A stretch of 64,000 nt of DNA from Blasia pusilla (taxonomy: Eukaryota > Marchantiophyta > Marchantiopsida > Blasiales), in assembly GCA_050084515.1 (NCBI GenBank), contig CM114275.1, positions 14,942,001-15,006,000 on the forward strand. The letters run 5' to 3'. Shown one piece after another: positions 41,295 through 52,996 of this stretch (its first letter is position 1; every line of letters begins with the position of its first letter). The notes beneath the pieces were generated by a model. The model worked only from the letters and a program-made list of their open reading frames with translations, did no database searches and had not been told where the DNA came from. Both the position numbers and the translations under genes were made by a program.

Positions 41295-41702
41295 TCAAAT
41301 ACCCTCCTCCGAGATATACCACACAATGGGTGTGGTATCCAAGAGTGTCATCGTAGCACTCCCTGCTACCTCGGGTTCCTCAAACCCGTCACGCTCTGGT
41401 GCAAACACCTCACTCCACGTGGTCTGCACGTCCTCATCTGCCAATTGTCGAAACCTCCTCAGTCGAGCCCTACAACAACACCTCTCCTCCACGGAATGAT
41501 GTAGCTACCATAACACTCCTCTCCATAGAAATGTCAAGAACGGGAGTATCCTCTGCATGGACATGTCCGTCAATCAAATCACTAGGCCAAGTGATTGCTA
41601 TGCTAAATGCTACTAAGGTCGCCACCTCTCCTGGCCGTTGCTCGATCACTGCACCTGTGAATCGAACGCGGGTAATGAGCTAAGACGCCCATCACCTGAC
41701 TG
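41295..41702 (-). pseudogene. gypsy-2 protease-DNMT linker
   Basis: Frames shift several times here. An open piece (41492-41295) leads directly into DNMT motif I after a stop. An upstream piece, in another frame, reads ITRVRF...EVATLVAF, resembling the end of the protease domain. No other domain is visible. Confidence 0.5.
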
Positions 41703-42242
41703 CTATCCTAGTCTGTAGGATGTTGACTCCTCCCAATAATCCACGGAAAACCCCATCGAATATAAAACTGCTCCACCAACCAAGATGTCGTAGGACTCTA
41801 CATCAATCACTATCGCCTTGGCTCGCACCACGGACTCATCTGTAGGATGTCTTGGGAAAATCTTCACCAAGACCTCCTGTCGGGTGATATATTGTGTGGT
41901 ACTCGCTCCACCCAAGGATGTCTGTATCCGGAATGGACAACGCTCCACATCGGCTCTCGTCAAGCCCAATCCTTTGAATGACGCTTTCCCCCACATCAAG
42001 GGTTGCGCTCCTAAATCCAACAAGACGCGTTGCGAACTAAAAGCTCTACTTCCAGGACTCACCAAGTGGAAGACCGCTCCTCGGTTATCCTGCAACACAA
42101 CACCAGGAGAAGCCATGGCACGCTCTATCACGGGTCTAGCGGGCATCTCCGCCATCCTAGCAGCCGCGGCTTGCCATGAATCTGACGAGGATGGCCCGAG
42201 CATCCGCTCCAAGGGCAAGTCCATGACTTCTTCTGCAATCAC
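41703..42242 (-). pseudogene. gypsy-2 retropepsin-like protease region
   Basis: 179 residues. The expected D-S/T-G-A catalytic box appears as LLDLGAQPLMWGK near 42005-42030, so Asp and Gly are kept but the middle residue is Leu. A DILVGGAVLYSMGFSVDYW segment near the end matches the ILG strand and flap region of retropepsins. It is placed after gag, as in other gypsy elements. Activity with this box is doubtful. Confidence 0.65.
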
Positions 42243-42599
42243 CTCTCAATGTGATGCACAAACTCCAACTCCGCGCTCACATAGTGAAGCGACTAGCCAA
42301 AAAGCCTGACGGGCGTACCCCCAACGTCATAACATCGGAAGCAGAAAAATTAAGGAGTGTGGTACACAACGGTGGCCGCCCCCAACAACGTGCTCGACAC
42401 ATGCCCCTCCTGAGCATCAACAATAGGAGTTGTCATACTCACTTCTCCCATCGCCCTTTGTGCCTGCACACCAACAACATCACCAATTCTCCAAGAACTC
42501 TTATCAGGTCCCATCGATGGGGTCCTCATCGCCTCGAACAACATGAAAGACTAAGGAAGCCTAGTCTGTTTCCTAGCTTCCCCCCCCTCTGGATCCAAC

Positions 42600-44213
42600 T
42601 CTGCGGCTGCTCCATGCATCATAATTGCAGCTACCTCCATCTGGGCAACCCCGCACATCCAACTTGGATCCTCTAGATCTCGGGCTGCTCCATATGATGT
42701 CAATGCCACGGATCCGACATCGGGTAACCTCAATGCCATGACAGAAATCTGCTCCTGTAGCTGCTGTATCTGAACAACCATCCCAGCCTCACATCCGGCG
42801 TCTCCCTCGGTGCGTCTAGATGGTCGTACTCTACCTCCTCCACGGGCAGCTCCACCACCGTGTCAGGAAACTCCATCTCCTCGTCCCCCAACCAGACCAC
42901 CTGGTGCACGGTCTCTAGGCCCACCCGGACCGGCTACTCGCTCTGGTGCCCTCTCTGGCCCTCGGTCCGGACGTAACTTAGGATGTAAATTGAAACACCT
43001 GGCACGTGTATGACCATACCTATGACAAAAGCCACACTGATAACCTCATGGTGCAGCACCATCCCCTCCTCCATGCTGAGGCACACGTCCATGATCCTGA
43101 CGAGTGCAATTGCATTGATGATGGGCTCCACCACATGACCAACAAGTAACAATAGGCGGCTGTTGCTGAGCCGCATATGAAGGCGTAGGTCTCTGTGGCA
43201 CGGCCCCCTAGTATCCTCCCTGAGCTCGTGGTGCCACAGTTGACCTATCTCGGAGTCCACGTTGCTGCATAGGTTGTGCAAGCAATCGTGATTGCTCTCG
43301 CCCAGAACCCATGGTGGCTACGCTCTCCTTCGCCATGTTGCGCTCAATGTTCTCAACGGTCCTAAAAACATCTCTCAATGTAGGGGAGGTGTTCATAAGA
43401 AGCACCCCTCCCACACCCGTGTCCGTAGGGTCCAGTCCAGCATTGCGTACCATGACTGGATAGCCTGAGCCTCTATCACGCCCTGAGTGATGTTGATCAA
43501 CCGAGGCAAGCAAGTTTAAGCCTCACACAAACTCTCACCCGAGCGCCTCTAGAAGTTGTGGATGCTCTGCAACTTCTCCGTCCGTACTCCCTGGTAGCTC
43601 GCCCTCAACTCAGCAAAGAACTCAACCACGGGATTGAACCTGGGACGAACCCAACTAGACAGTGCAATTGCTCCAGTGCGAGTGACCCCTCCTAAAACAT
43701 CCTCTCCTGACTCCTCCTCATCTGGGAACGGCTCTATCCATGACACATATTGTGGGTCATGGTAGAGTCGCCATGCCTCAATCTGCCGGGCATATCTGTG
43801 GGAGAACTCATGGTAATCGTCCATGGGTGCCCCCTCTAAATGCTAGAACATACCGTTCCATGCTGTAAACGGGTTGAACTCTCTAGAGTTCCTAGCCCGC
43901 TATGAGTCACACCAACTCCTAAACTCCGCAATGAAGTTGTGTAGCTATATGGTGCCTACAGCACCCGGAAACCTACGCGGTCCTCTACCTCGGTCGTCCA
44001 TCTCGTACGCCCAATTGGTAGGACCTCTCAATGTGTACGGTGGATCACTAACACTCTCCTCTACACGCTCCCCCTTGTTTGAAGATGACACTGAAGGAGA
44101 TCGAGGTGGTCTCTCACGTGGAGACCCTCAAAACCTCGCACCACTCCGGGTAAACCCTCCTGAGCTACTCTCAGGTCCAGTACCTTGCCTCTCAAAATCT
44201 TGAAAGGACGTCA
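42600..44213 (-). pseudogene. gypsy-2 Gag (left copy)
   Basis: Begins at MTSFQDF (44213) and runs in several frames. Recognisable parts are the capsid-like MDDYHEFSHRYARQIEAWRLY (43824-43549) and NTSPTLRDVFRTVENIERNM (about 43395-43330). Two knuckles follow: CWSCGGAHHQCNC (near 43100-43150), then C-G-F-C-H-R-Y-G-H-T-R-A-R-C (near 43000-43035). The right copy (58091-59985) has the same layout with better frames. Confidence 0.75.
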
Positions 44214-46440
44214 TGATGGCCTTCGTGCCCCTCTCACACAATCACTCTCAACATCGCAAGTAATCCCTCAATCACTCATCCCAAACATGCGGCACTCAAT
44301 CTACCCTCTCCCTCCCCGAGACGTGTAACGTGCGGAAACAAGCGACGTGGTGTGACAAATTGACCAGGCTTTCATCTCATTGACAACCTACCCTCAACTC
44401 AAGACATCCCACACAGGTCTATGTCCCCTAAACCACATAAATAAATGATGCTCATCATCCACACAACCTAATATCCCCAAATAAACTTCCTAAATCCCAG
44501 AATCCCTCACGCGTGCAGGGTAAAGGACCAGAATGGGTAACCTGAACACATGTCGATGTTGCTCCTCATCAACTGCAAATCTTGATCCCAACTCGGTCAT
44601 GGAGAGAACTCCTCCAATCAGCAAGTCATAATCCTTCCATACTGACGCTGCTCAAAACTCCTCGATAGACAGTGCAGCGTTACAGGTGGCACGGAACGGC
44701 TACAAATGGCACGGCCCTCGATGGTGGGAAGCGGCACCTGGCGGCATACCCTCCTCAATCAAAAATAAACCCACACTCTGCTCCATAATGATGGTGCAGC
44801 TCCGTGATCGAGACGTTGCAGTGCGGTGCGGCCATGAGCGGCACGACACGGCAATCGGCGATGCGTTGCGGTTGCAGGCGTCACGACACGACACTCGATC
44901 GTTGTCAAGCGGCTACCAATCACAACATAGCAGCATGAAATCAAAACTCAAACACCATAACCGGAGGTCATCTTCCATCACTGGTTGACGGAGAAACTTC
45001 AATGACGGTGGCAGCCAAAACAAAGTACAAGGTGGTGACGCAAGTCAAAGAATCAACGAACGTCGTGGAAGACCCTCCATTGCGTAATGGCGGCAATGGC
45101 AACCAAAGGATGGACAACGGCCGAATGCGGCTCTGAGCAACGCTGGGTAACGGCAACGGCCAATGGTGTCCGGTGGACCGTTGATGGTGACGATGGACTA
45201 TTGACGGTGATAGTTGACCATCAAAGATGACGATGGATATGACGACGATGGATGCCGCCGGCGTGGCGGCTGGTTTAGGGTTTGAACAATTTAACCCTAA
45301 ACATCGCCTAGCAATGGCAATTTTGCAAGATTGACCATAACTTTTTACTCGCAACTCCAAATTGCACACTATTTGTTGCTCAACGTGCAAAGCTTCATGA
45401 TCTAGGACGACATTAGAAAATATTTGGAATTGGGCATTTTAGTAAAGCCCAATGTCTCTTTCTCCTACACAAAATTTGGCAGCGCTTCTACGCTGATTTC
45501 TCCCAACCAAAATGTAAAACCTATAAATCAGCAAGCTACATGGTGCTCTAGAGAGCACCGGTATGGGGAAACCCGCCCCCATAATCAATCCTTATCAGAA
45601 ATTGGGCAGCACTTCCGCACGCCACTCTTCCACATGAAAAATTGGCAAATGCAAAGAACAATCAAAGTAGCCCTTGCTCCTATGAGCACTCCCATGAGCC
45701 GCTAAACGGGGAACACGGTCCCCAACCTACAAAAACAGCAACGATCTCCCCCATGAAGCTCTCTCACTCTCTGATTCTCTCTTTGTAAAGTAAGATCCAA
45801 TCTCTCTCTACACCATCTGACACCATAGATCTCAAAGGTGTGCACTCTCTCTCATGTCAAACCAAACCCACTCTCCTAATCAAAGGCTTGGATTACACTA
45901 ACAAGGCAAGGGACCATAACTCCGCCGCCTTATGCCAAGAGGTTCAACAAAGAGAGAATGAGCTCTCAAGCTCTCTCTCTCTTGGAGGTATACCCCCTTC
46001 CCTCTCCCAAGCCCTCTCAATGGTAACCTATGCTCGCAGGTCACCTCCTTGGCTCTTGACCTATTGTAGCGGGCCAAGGGCTACTTCCCAAAATGGAAAC
46101 TCAACTATCCCTCACATGGAAACTTACCCGAAATAGTAAGTTCCTATATATGGCTCCAAATGAGCCGGAACGAAGGGGAAACCTGCTCTCTCAGGTTTCC
46201 TGGGGCCTCAGCAGGTCATCCTCGACCTCGTGGGCTTGTCCTCCATTACTTGTGCAGACGCTCTGCTAGATCCCACCGATCTATCATAGCAATCGTGACA
46301 GTTGTCGTGCGCATACACATCGCTACACAACATACATCACTGTTATCGAGAACACACACAAACACACACAATCCCATTCTAACTCATGACATCCATACAT
46401 AGAGGCGAGAAGTACCAAAATATCTCCAATCGCCCCCCTA
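44214..46440 (-). repeat. gypsy-2 LTR and leader region (left copy)
   Basis: No coding content. It aligns with 59986-61690 of the right copy; both end at AATATCTCCAATCGCCCCC. The left copy has extra sequence around 45400-45840. A GATGGTGAC/GATGGATATGACGACG repeat lies at 45180-45265. I could not fix exact LTR ends or a primer site. Confidence 0.6.
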
Positions 46441-47154
46441 GCTGGTGGTTAGGTCCCTCTAACTCCAGATAGACATCTATACCTACCTACCACGACATAC
46501 ATCTCTAGGACGCTAAGAGCAGAAAGGCCAAGTGCTCATGTGGCCCCATCGTTAGTCGCCTTCCTGTCATCCATATCACAGAAGAAGCCAGAATTGAAAC
46601 CTATCTAGTATCTCCTCTATGTACATCTGGGACACATCCATCGTTCTTGAGGAACCCTAGTGAGAGGTGGCGTCAGACATGCCATATGCCAACCTCTCAA
46701 ACATCCATCACAGCCTAGCATCCACCACGAGCAGAACCACACAACATACAACGCAAGCCTACAGGAACTACAATTGAGCTCGGATCTACTATACCATCAA
46801 TGTTAGGAAGGTGACATGACGCACAATTACACACATGGTCCTTCCATACCATACCATTGCGTCCCTCCAACAAGAGAACACCGGATGGCAAAATGTCACG
46901 CACTCAGGATAGTATGCCCTACAGACACATCCAACATCATCGGTGTCGTCTGCTACAAGTAGACATAATCTCCCTAATGAAACCTCTGGATAGTTGGTCG
47001 ATAACCACCACCCCGAATAGTTGCATACCTTAACGTATCCCAATGCTGCACAATTGCCAAGTTCTCCAACGCCATGGGCACCACTCTCCTAAACAACTGA
47101 GCCCTCTAAGAACATGCTCGCATCCATACATCTGGGTCATCAAGGTCCAACACC
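46441..47154 (-). other. gypsy-2 3' region between integrase and LTR
   Basis: No recognisable domain. Minus-strand open pieces (46715-46903, 46789-47043) overlap and may be the decayed integrase tail. Nothing else is visible. Confidence 0.4.
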
Positions 47155-47960
47155 TCACCAACATCTCAACGAATGGCCGCAGGTAAATCTGGCTCTCGGC
47201 CATAGAGTAGCAAGTACGGTGAAAAAGACGCTAAGGATGCCAGCCTGCTGAATTTGTATCCCATCGCTAACCACGGAAATTGGAGGTCCCAATCTCATAG
47301 GTGACCTCTCTGCAAGCCATACTTGCATAAAACCCTCTTCACCATCCCCACAACTCTCTCCGCTAATCCATCCACGTCGGGATGATCTCGTGAAGTCTTG
47401 CGGTGGTCGATCAGCGCCCAATCACAAAAGGCCTGGAACTCATCGTGAAACTCGGTACGTTGGTCTGTCAAAACCTCAGCCGGTGCACCATAATGACTCA
47501 ACACTCTGTCAAGGAAGGCATAAGCTACTCCCTCACTCACTTTGTCAGGCAATGCAACCGACTCGATCCACTTGGAGAAGTGCTCGACCATCACCAACAC
47601 ATAACGACTGTGACGCTACGTCAAAGGCAAATGTCCTGCAAAATCCAAACTCCATCTATACCCTAAGCCCATGATCGGTAATGAATGTAACTGTGGAGTG
47701 GGAGTAGTGAACGATGCTCGGACCCGATCACACACCATGCACCTGGCAACAAACTGCTGAACGTTAGTGTGCATGCCTCGCCACCAATACTGAATCTGGA
47801 GGAAGCTGTACGTCCGCTTCACCCCAAAGTGACCCAACTCCTCGTGGGCATGCTGCACTAGTCATGCTCTTTGTGAAGGATGCGGCACTACGCGTACTCT
47901 ACCATCCTTCCAAACCCTCAAAACATTTGTCCCCTCCCAAGTATTCTAGCGCCCAAGTCT
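47155..47960 (-). pseudogene. gypsy-2 integrase
   Basis: The zinc-binding part reads HAHEELGHFGVKRTYSFLQ...CMVCDRV (47858-47720), the HHCC finger. In the next piece (47600-47295) the core shows VMVEHFSKW, a TDQRTEFHDEF motif (second catalytic Asp retained as TDQ) and DVDGLAERVVGMVKR with Glu. Frames shift at about 47610 and 47300. It lies after a large RT/RNase H deletion. Confidence 0.8.
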
Positions 47961-48144
47961 TCACACTCTAGCTCCCCATAGCCAACATGCCTAAATAGGC
48001 TGACGCGTGCCATTTTGGCACTGATTGCTCATCTCTCTCTCCATGACATGGAGCTCCAGTTGCATCTTGCTGACTCGAGCATAGGTTACGACTAACCCAT
48101 CTGCATCCTGGTTGAGCGTCCCAGGTCTATATACCACCTAAAAA

Positions 48145-48515
48145 TCATACTCCTGCAACAACACCTCGCCATATCACTAACCTGTAGGGTCGTCGGAAGA
48201 TCGTCATATCACTCGACAACTCAATACAGATCCCAGGTCCCTTCAACATACCCAAATCCTTCATGCTAAATGCAAAGCAGCTCCTATAACTCTTGAGGAA
48301 CTGATGTATCCAACGCCGCTCTCCTCCTGTCAACTTAGGGCCCATATCTGGCTCCCAAGTCTCCATTGTGACTACGGTAGGACTCTCCGGCGCAGGTATC
48401 GGTGGTTGCTATGGTGCAACCCCGTCTCGAACAACAACTCTCGGCCGCTCTCTTGCAGCCAACTGCAAACTCTGATCTCCTCCACGTGCAGTGCCCGTAA
48501 CCATGCTTAATGTTG
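48145..48515 (-). pseudogene. gypsy-2 segment just upstream of reverse transcriptase
   Basis: The frame reads through a Pro-rich linker to ERRWIHQFLKSYRSCFAFSMKDLGML and RRPYRL, which is the standard lead-in to gypsy reverse transcriptase (escape-and-supply helix then the PYR motif). After RRPYRL the match ends and unrelated codons follow to a stop. MULE-3 abuts it at 48516. Confidence 0.75.
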
Positions 48516-48825
48516 AGGTGCGGTAAGAGGAGAGGAAGAGAGGAAGAGAGGAAGAGAGGAGAGAGGAGAGAGGAAGAGAGGACACAGGACAGAGGAAACT
48601 ACCTCCAACCGAAATAGATACTTTTTTTTAAGAGAGTTTCCGTTGGGTTGCAGAGAGGAAACTTTTTGTGTGAATTTTTTTGCACTTTTTTGTTCATTTA
48701 TTAAACAATCCCAATGTTTTTTTTTCCTCTTCCATATTTTGGCAACCCTTGTGAGTCCGACGAGTTGCAAATTGCACAAAATTTACAAAACTGAAAAATC
48801 AGTGGAATCATAAGTGTGGAACCAA
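48516..48825 (-). repeat. 3' terminal region of MULE-3
   Basis: A tract of GAGAGGAAGAGAGG repeats (48522-48600), then A/T runs and one palindrome (about 48741-48768). It mirrors 40751-41000. The outermost shared bases are GAGGTGCGGTAAGAG. No gene. Confidence 0.75.
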
Positions 48826-50438
48826 TCACTTTTTCCATCCAAGGTCTGGAAAAAATCTATCATTTGCCCCGGGTTGAATAGAGTTCAAGCTTACAGTGAA
48901 GGTTGAGAAAAAAATAAAAGTACAATCTAAAACCTCATTTTGCATCCTCAAAGTGGTTTGTTTAAAATACTTGAACTTCTTTGAGGGATGTAAGGTGGTT
49001 GGTGGATTCCTACTCCTACCTCCGACTCTCTTAAAACTACCAAAGAACACATAGTACATGTGCTTACAAGGGAAATACCTTTTGCCACTAGTCTCTCTTT
49101 GGACAAAGTCATCACATGAACATGTGGGAAAGCAACAGATGTGCACCACATACACCCTGTGACACTTGAATTTCTGAGTGTTGTTCGACCCAATACATCC
49201 TTCCTATTCCATTGCCACTCGGGACATCTTTCGTGGCGATGATCTCCATTTTTGCCTCCCGAGTGCTGCAATTGTTTTGCTCTCTCCACCGTTGGCCTAC
49301 ACATTTGTTTCTCTTCACCCCATTTCTAGACTCAAAGAAATAATGGATTGAGATCATCCACCTTCTCCGGGTACATGTTGACATCAATCTTGGGTTGAAT
49401 ACAAAATCACGAAAGGTCTTTGTAATGCTTAACATGCTCGAATTTCCCCCATATATCTGAGTCCAAAACCGGCACTTGTAAGATTGTCCACGCCGTCTTG
49501 AGTGCGATTCGTACTGCGGCGATGGGCCAAATCGTGGGGGTATTCGGGAGCTCCAATGGGAGCCGGATAAGACTTCGAAAGCGCAAGATTCATTTGGGCG
49601 GAAGAAGTACTTCAATTGATCCCGGTCCTCGTGAACGATCAAAGGTTTTGAGTCCCCAAAACCCAGGCAGAGGTCGTCGGTCCTTGTACAGTTCTTATTT
49701 AGGAAAGTGCCGCATGCTCTCCTAATGCCATCAGATCCTCGCCTGCAGTGGGTCCACGCTGCAGGTTGCTCCGAGATATATGCCACCGTTTTAGGTTGCA
49801 ATCCACCTCCATTACCGGAATCCCATATTGTTGAACCACCCCGGTGATGAGGATGTTGCGAACTTCCAAAGAACGGAGGGCTTTTGAAATAAAACATTCA
49901 CCGATTTTGGAGAAGTAACTCCATCACGGATTTGGGACGGGTCCGGGGTCCCCGAATACCTGGGCGGTATAATTTCCTCATCCAAATCAATCACCGGATT
50001 CGTTCCTCGATCTTCGCCTCTTCTTCACTCAAGTCAAGATACTTATCTGGTCTCCACGAGTCTCGTTCGAATGCTCTACCACCATCCGTATGGGGACGTC
50101 TTGAAACCCGCCCACGAATATCCCCACCAATGTGTACGTCTTGCTCGAGTGGAGTTCGAGCCACGCACCGTTGAAGGCTTCGACATACAATTTTTCATCA
50201 CCGAGATCTCACGGCCTACGACATAGAGCTCGTAGATCGACGACCCTTTTCCTTTTGTTATGCCTTTTGTGAGAAAGATATGGGATGCTGCAGACTATAG
50301 CATTGCTATTGCCTGGTCTTGTTGGCATGCCTCCACAAGTGAAATTTGTTGGCATGCTTGTGACGACCTCTAGGAGGAATGAACACTTTATGCTCCACCT
50401 GTGTTGGGGCAGAGGGCATTTTCATGAACGTTCAATCC
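48826..50438 (-). pseudogene. MULE-3 transposase exon 2 with intact SWIM finger
   Basis: After the acceptor at 50439 the frame begins like MULE-2, but the AESVH motif has an in-frame stop. From 49897 a 261-residue frame encodes the linker and Cys block. After a frameshift near 49155, the frame to 48826 carries the SWIM zinc finger: C-S-C at 49114-49122 and C-K-H at 49060-49068, with fifteen residues between. SWIM fingers are the usual C-terminal module of plant MULE transposases. The frame ends FFPDLGWKK at 48826. Confidence 0.8.
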
Positions 50439-50937
50439 CTGCAACGACGGCAATGTTAGAAGGGAACGAAAATAACCCAAGAGTCAAAGAAATAAGCGAC
50501 CTGTCGGAACCAGACGGGTTGCAGGCCCGAGGCATCCCATGAACGACTCTGCGACCCGACGGAAACCGACGTGTTGTAACCTTAAACCCACCTACTGCAA
50601 CCCGTCGGAACCCGACGGGTTGCACACTCGGGTTGCACCAAACATCTGGATGCAACCTGTCGGTTTCCGTCGGGTTGCACCCTTGGGCAACCCGTCGGTT
50701 TCCGTCGGGTTGCACACTCGGGCAACCCGTCGGTTTCCGTCGAGTTGCACACTCGGGAAACCCGTCGGTTTCCGTCGGTTTTCGTCGGGTTGCACACTCG
50801 GGCAACCCGTCGCATCCGACAGCTTGCTTGGTTTCTTGGGTTTGAAATCCATATAATTCCCACGATTCTCACCCTGAGCTACAACTTTACAAATAATTCT
50901 CAGTGTGAGCTTGACAAGACAAAATAGTGAACTCACC
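50439..50937 (-). repeat. MULE-3 transposase intron with palindrome array
   Basis: Donor GTGAGTTC at 50937 and acceptor TTGCAG at 50439-50440. Eight palindromes lie at 50495-50825, five of them at about 33-bp spacing with CACTCGGG-type spacers and the centres TTT or AAA (for example 50655-50680, 50689-50714, 50722-50747). The tight 33-bp array is specific to this copy. Confidence 0.88.
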
Positions 50938-52932
50938 TGCCGCATGAAGTTTCCCTATTGTCTCATACGTATAGTCCACCAACTCAACCAAGAGCACAAC
51001 TCTTTGTACTTCCCCTCAATCGCATGCTTCCTCCACCACCCGTGAAGTTCTTCTGGCGTCCATGGCCTTGCTTCAAGGTTTTCTTTGTCCTTGCGGCGTT
51101 GGAGTAGAGTGACATGCTCCGTCTTCTTATTCTCCTTGATGCAAGATTTGGTGTACCGGGTCACGGATGTTGCCAATGGAAAGCATCCAACCTTTCCCCT
51201 CTCGGTTGAACCTCTCCACCCCGAACACTTCCCGGATAGCAATCCACCCAGGTTGTGCATTGTCCGCCATGAACCCATAAATTTCGGAGGTGGCCTTTTG
51301 TTTTCCTTCACCACCTCCAATAAGAGTAACAAAGACATCTTCAAACCGCCAACGTCTTCGCCTTTACTTCACACACAAATATAGTTTTGAGTCCCTTCTC
51401 CACATGGTCATAAACGTGAGCACCCATCGTCAACCATCCATTCATCACTCTGTAGCAAATATCAAAGCCGACCCGGCTCAGTAAAGATCTTCCCCTTCCC
51501 TCATTCGATCTATAAGATCGAGGCCACTCGAGGACATGTGGTTGATATTTTGAAGACATAGGCCCTGGATCCTCGCCTCCTTGGCCCATGAGCGCCATCT
51601 TTGAATGAATGGAAATCTGGAGTTGGCCTTGATTCGGCGATGGCATCCATTTCGGCCGTCTTTCCATCCGTAACTCCTATCTCGACGCAAACAAATTCTG
51701 AAGCATTCGGGATCAGCGAGAAATGCGAGATTTTCCCGAGTTGTTTCTCCTCAACGCCGTGATCTCGCTGTCCAGGATTCAAGCAATTGTTCACAAATTT
51801 TGATGCCGTTATGAGCTTGATCACCCGGGCTTTGAACCGGAGAGTTTCGAAGACCTCGGCTACTTTCTTCGCCACATCCTCCTTGATGTGTCTTTGAATT
51901 GCATCGGTCCACAGGATGAGTGTGGGAGCCAACATGAATCGCCGACCTTGTATACTCTCACGTGGAGCCCAAGTCATGGACAATGAAAAATATGTATGCA
52001 GACACGCCCAACGCAGAGAAGCGGGCGATGCGACAATGAGGACATCGATGGCCTCCCGGCGGTATTGTGGCACCCACCTCGTATGGAGTTTTTGCATTCT
52101 TGGGGGGGAATTGCGACGTATTGACTCGCCTGTTGCGCTCTAGATACGGGCATGCTGGACTTCTACACTCCAAGGCTCCAACGCATTGGCGGCGGGAGAC
52201 AATCCAAGGACCATCTGGGATGGAAGCACTGGTCCGTTGAAGCCTTCACCATCGATGACAATCAGACTTTCTGTCCATACCCTTCAGGCATCCTCCATCC
52301 TTCTTTTGAGCAGGAGCAGCAAGTGGAGGCAACTCAAAAATGCAATTACCATCGTAAGTGGGTGGCAGCTCGTCGACAAGAATGTGCTTGAACATTTTCA
52401 AGGGCAGAGACGAAAGCAAACTATTGCCTGATACTCGCAAGAGGAACGAGTAGGCGGACACAGGGCCCGATTGGTGTCCAACAGATCCACTGAGGTTGAT
52501 AACATCCGGAATCTCTTCAGGAAGAACAACATTGTTATGAGTATGCGAAGTTGGAGTCAAAGTCGGATCTGTAGAGCTTGGAGTTGCAAACGTAGAGCTC
52601 GGAGCACTAGGAAATTCTAGACCGTCTACTTGGGAAACAGACGAATTCAGGGGCAGGCCGTAAACTCTGTATTGACCATTTGCTACAGGTAGGAGATTCC
52701 ATACTTTACGGTCTGAGGTCACTGGCTGGACTGTCTCACCTATTATGTCTTTCGTACCTTCCACCCTAACATCTTTGGATACAAAGATGGTTCCAAGTTG
52801 AAGAAGAAATCGAACAGACAGAAAATTTTCATCCACTACTACGAAAGACTCACGAGCTTGGGGTCGAATGATTTCTGATTGAGGAAGGGCCGCCACATGA
52901 CTGCCACAAGTGAGCTTAGCATAATTATCCAT
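50938..52932 (-). pseudogene. MULE-3 transposase exon 1
   Basis: Starts MDNYAKL at 52932 and stays open for 228 residues, with VFxxxxRxE-like and NVVLPEEIPDVINL segments. A TGA at about 52246 replaces Gly of MULE-1, ending the first frame. It continues with the Cys cluster (CRSPACPYL ... CPHC, 52173-52050). The IKEDVAKKVAEVF helix follows (52097-51510 frame), then GWLTMGAHVYDH and YGFMADNAQ catalytic-region pieces (51500-51230) and the WWRKHAIEG helix before the donor. Several frameshifts. This copy gives the fullest domain order. Confidence 0.78.
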
Positions 52933-52988
52933 TCCAAGAAGATTCCTACGGGAGGAGACTGAGAATGAGAATGAGAATGAGAATATTT

Positions 52989-52996
52989 AATTTATA
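52989..52996 (-). promoter_or_regulatory. TATA box of the MULE-3 transposase
   Basis: TATAAATT on the minus strand, followed by repeated CATTCT units (52954-52980) and the ATG at 52932. Same context as 17911-17948. Confidence 0.75.

Larger units (their letters stand above)
41000..48515 (-). mobile_element. gypsy-2 left copy: permuted Ty3/gypsy fragment carrying a DNMT
   Basis: On the minus strand the order is pre-RT segment (48515-48145), integrase zinc finger and core (47900-47155), 3' region, LTR/leader region (46440-44214), gag (44213-42600), protease (42242-41703) and DNMT (41500-40999). Most of reverse transcriptase and RNase H is deleted between about 48170 and 47960. Pol thus lies upstream of gag with one LTR region between, as in a tandem dimer or a one-LTR circle. 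Both ends abut MULE 3' termini in opposite orientations. Confidence 0.75.

Noticed and set aside
46160-46402. Small plus-strand frames repeated at 61435-61647
   Set aside because: Repetition is explained by both lying in the gypsy-2 leader/LTR region; antisense to gag, no recognisable content.
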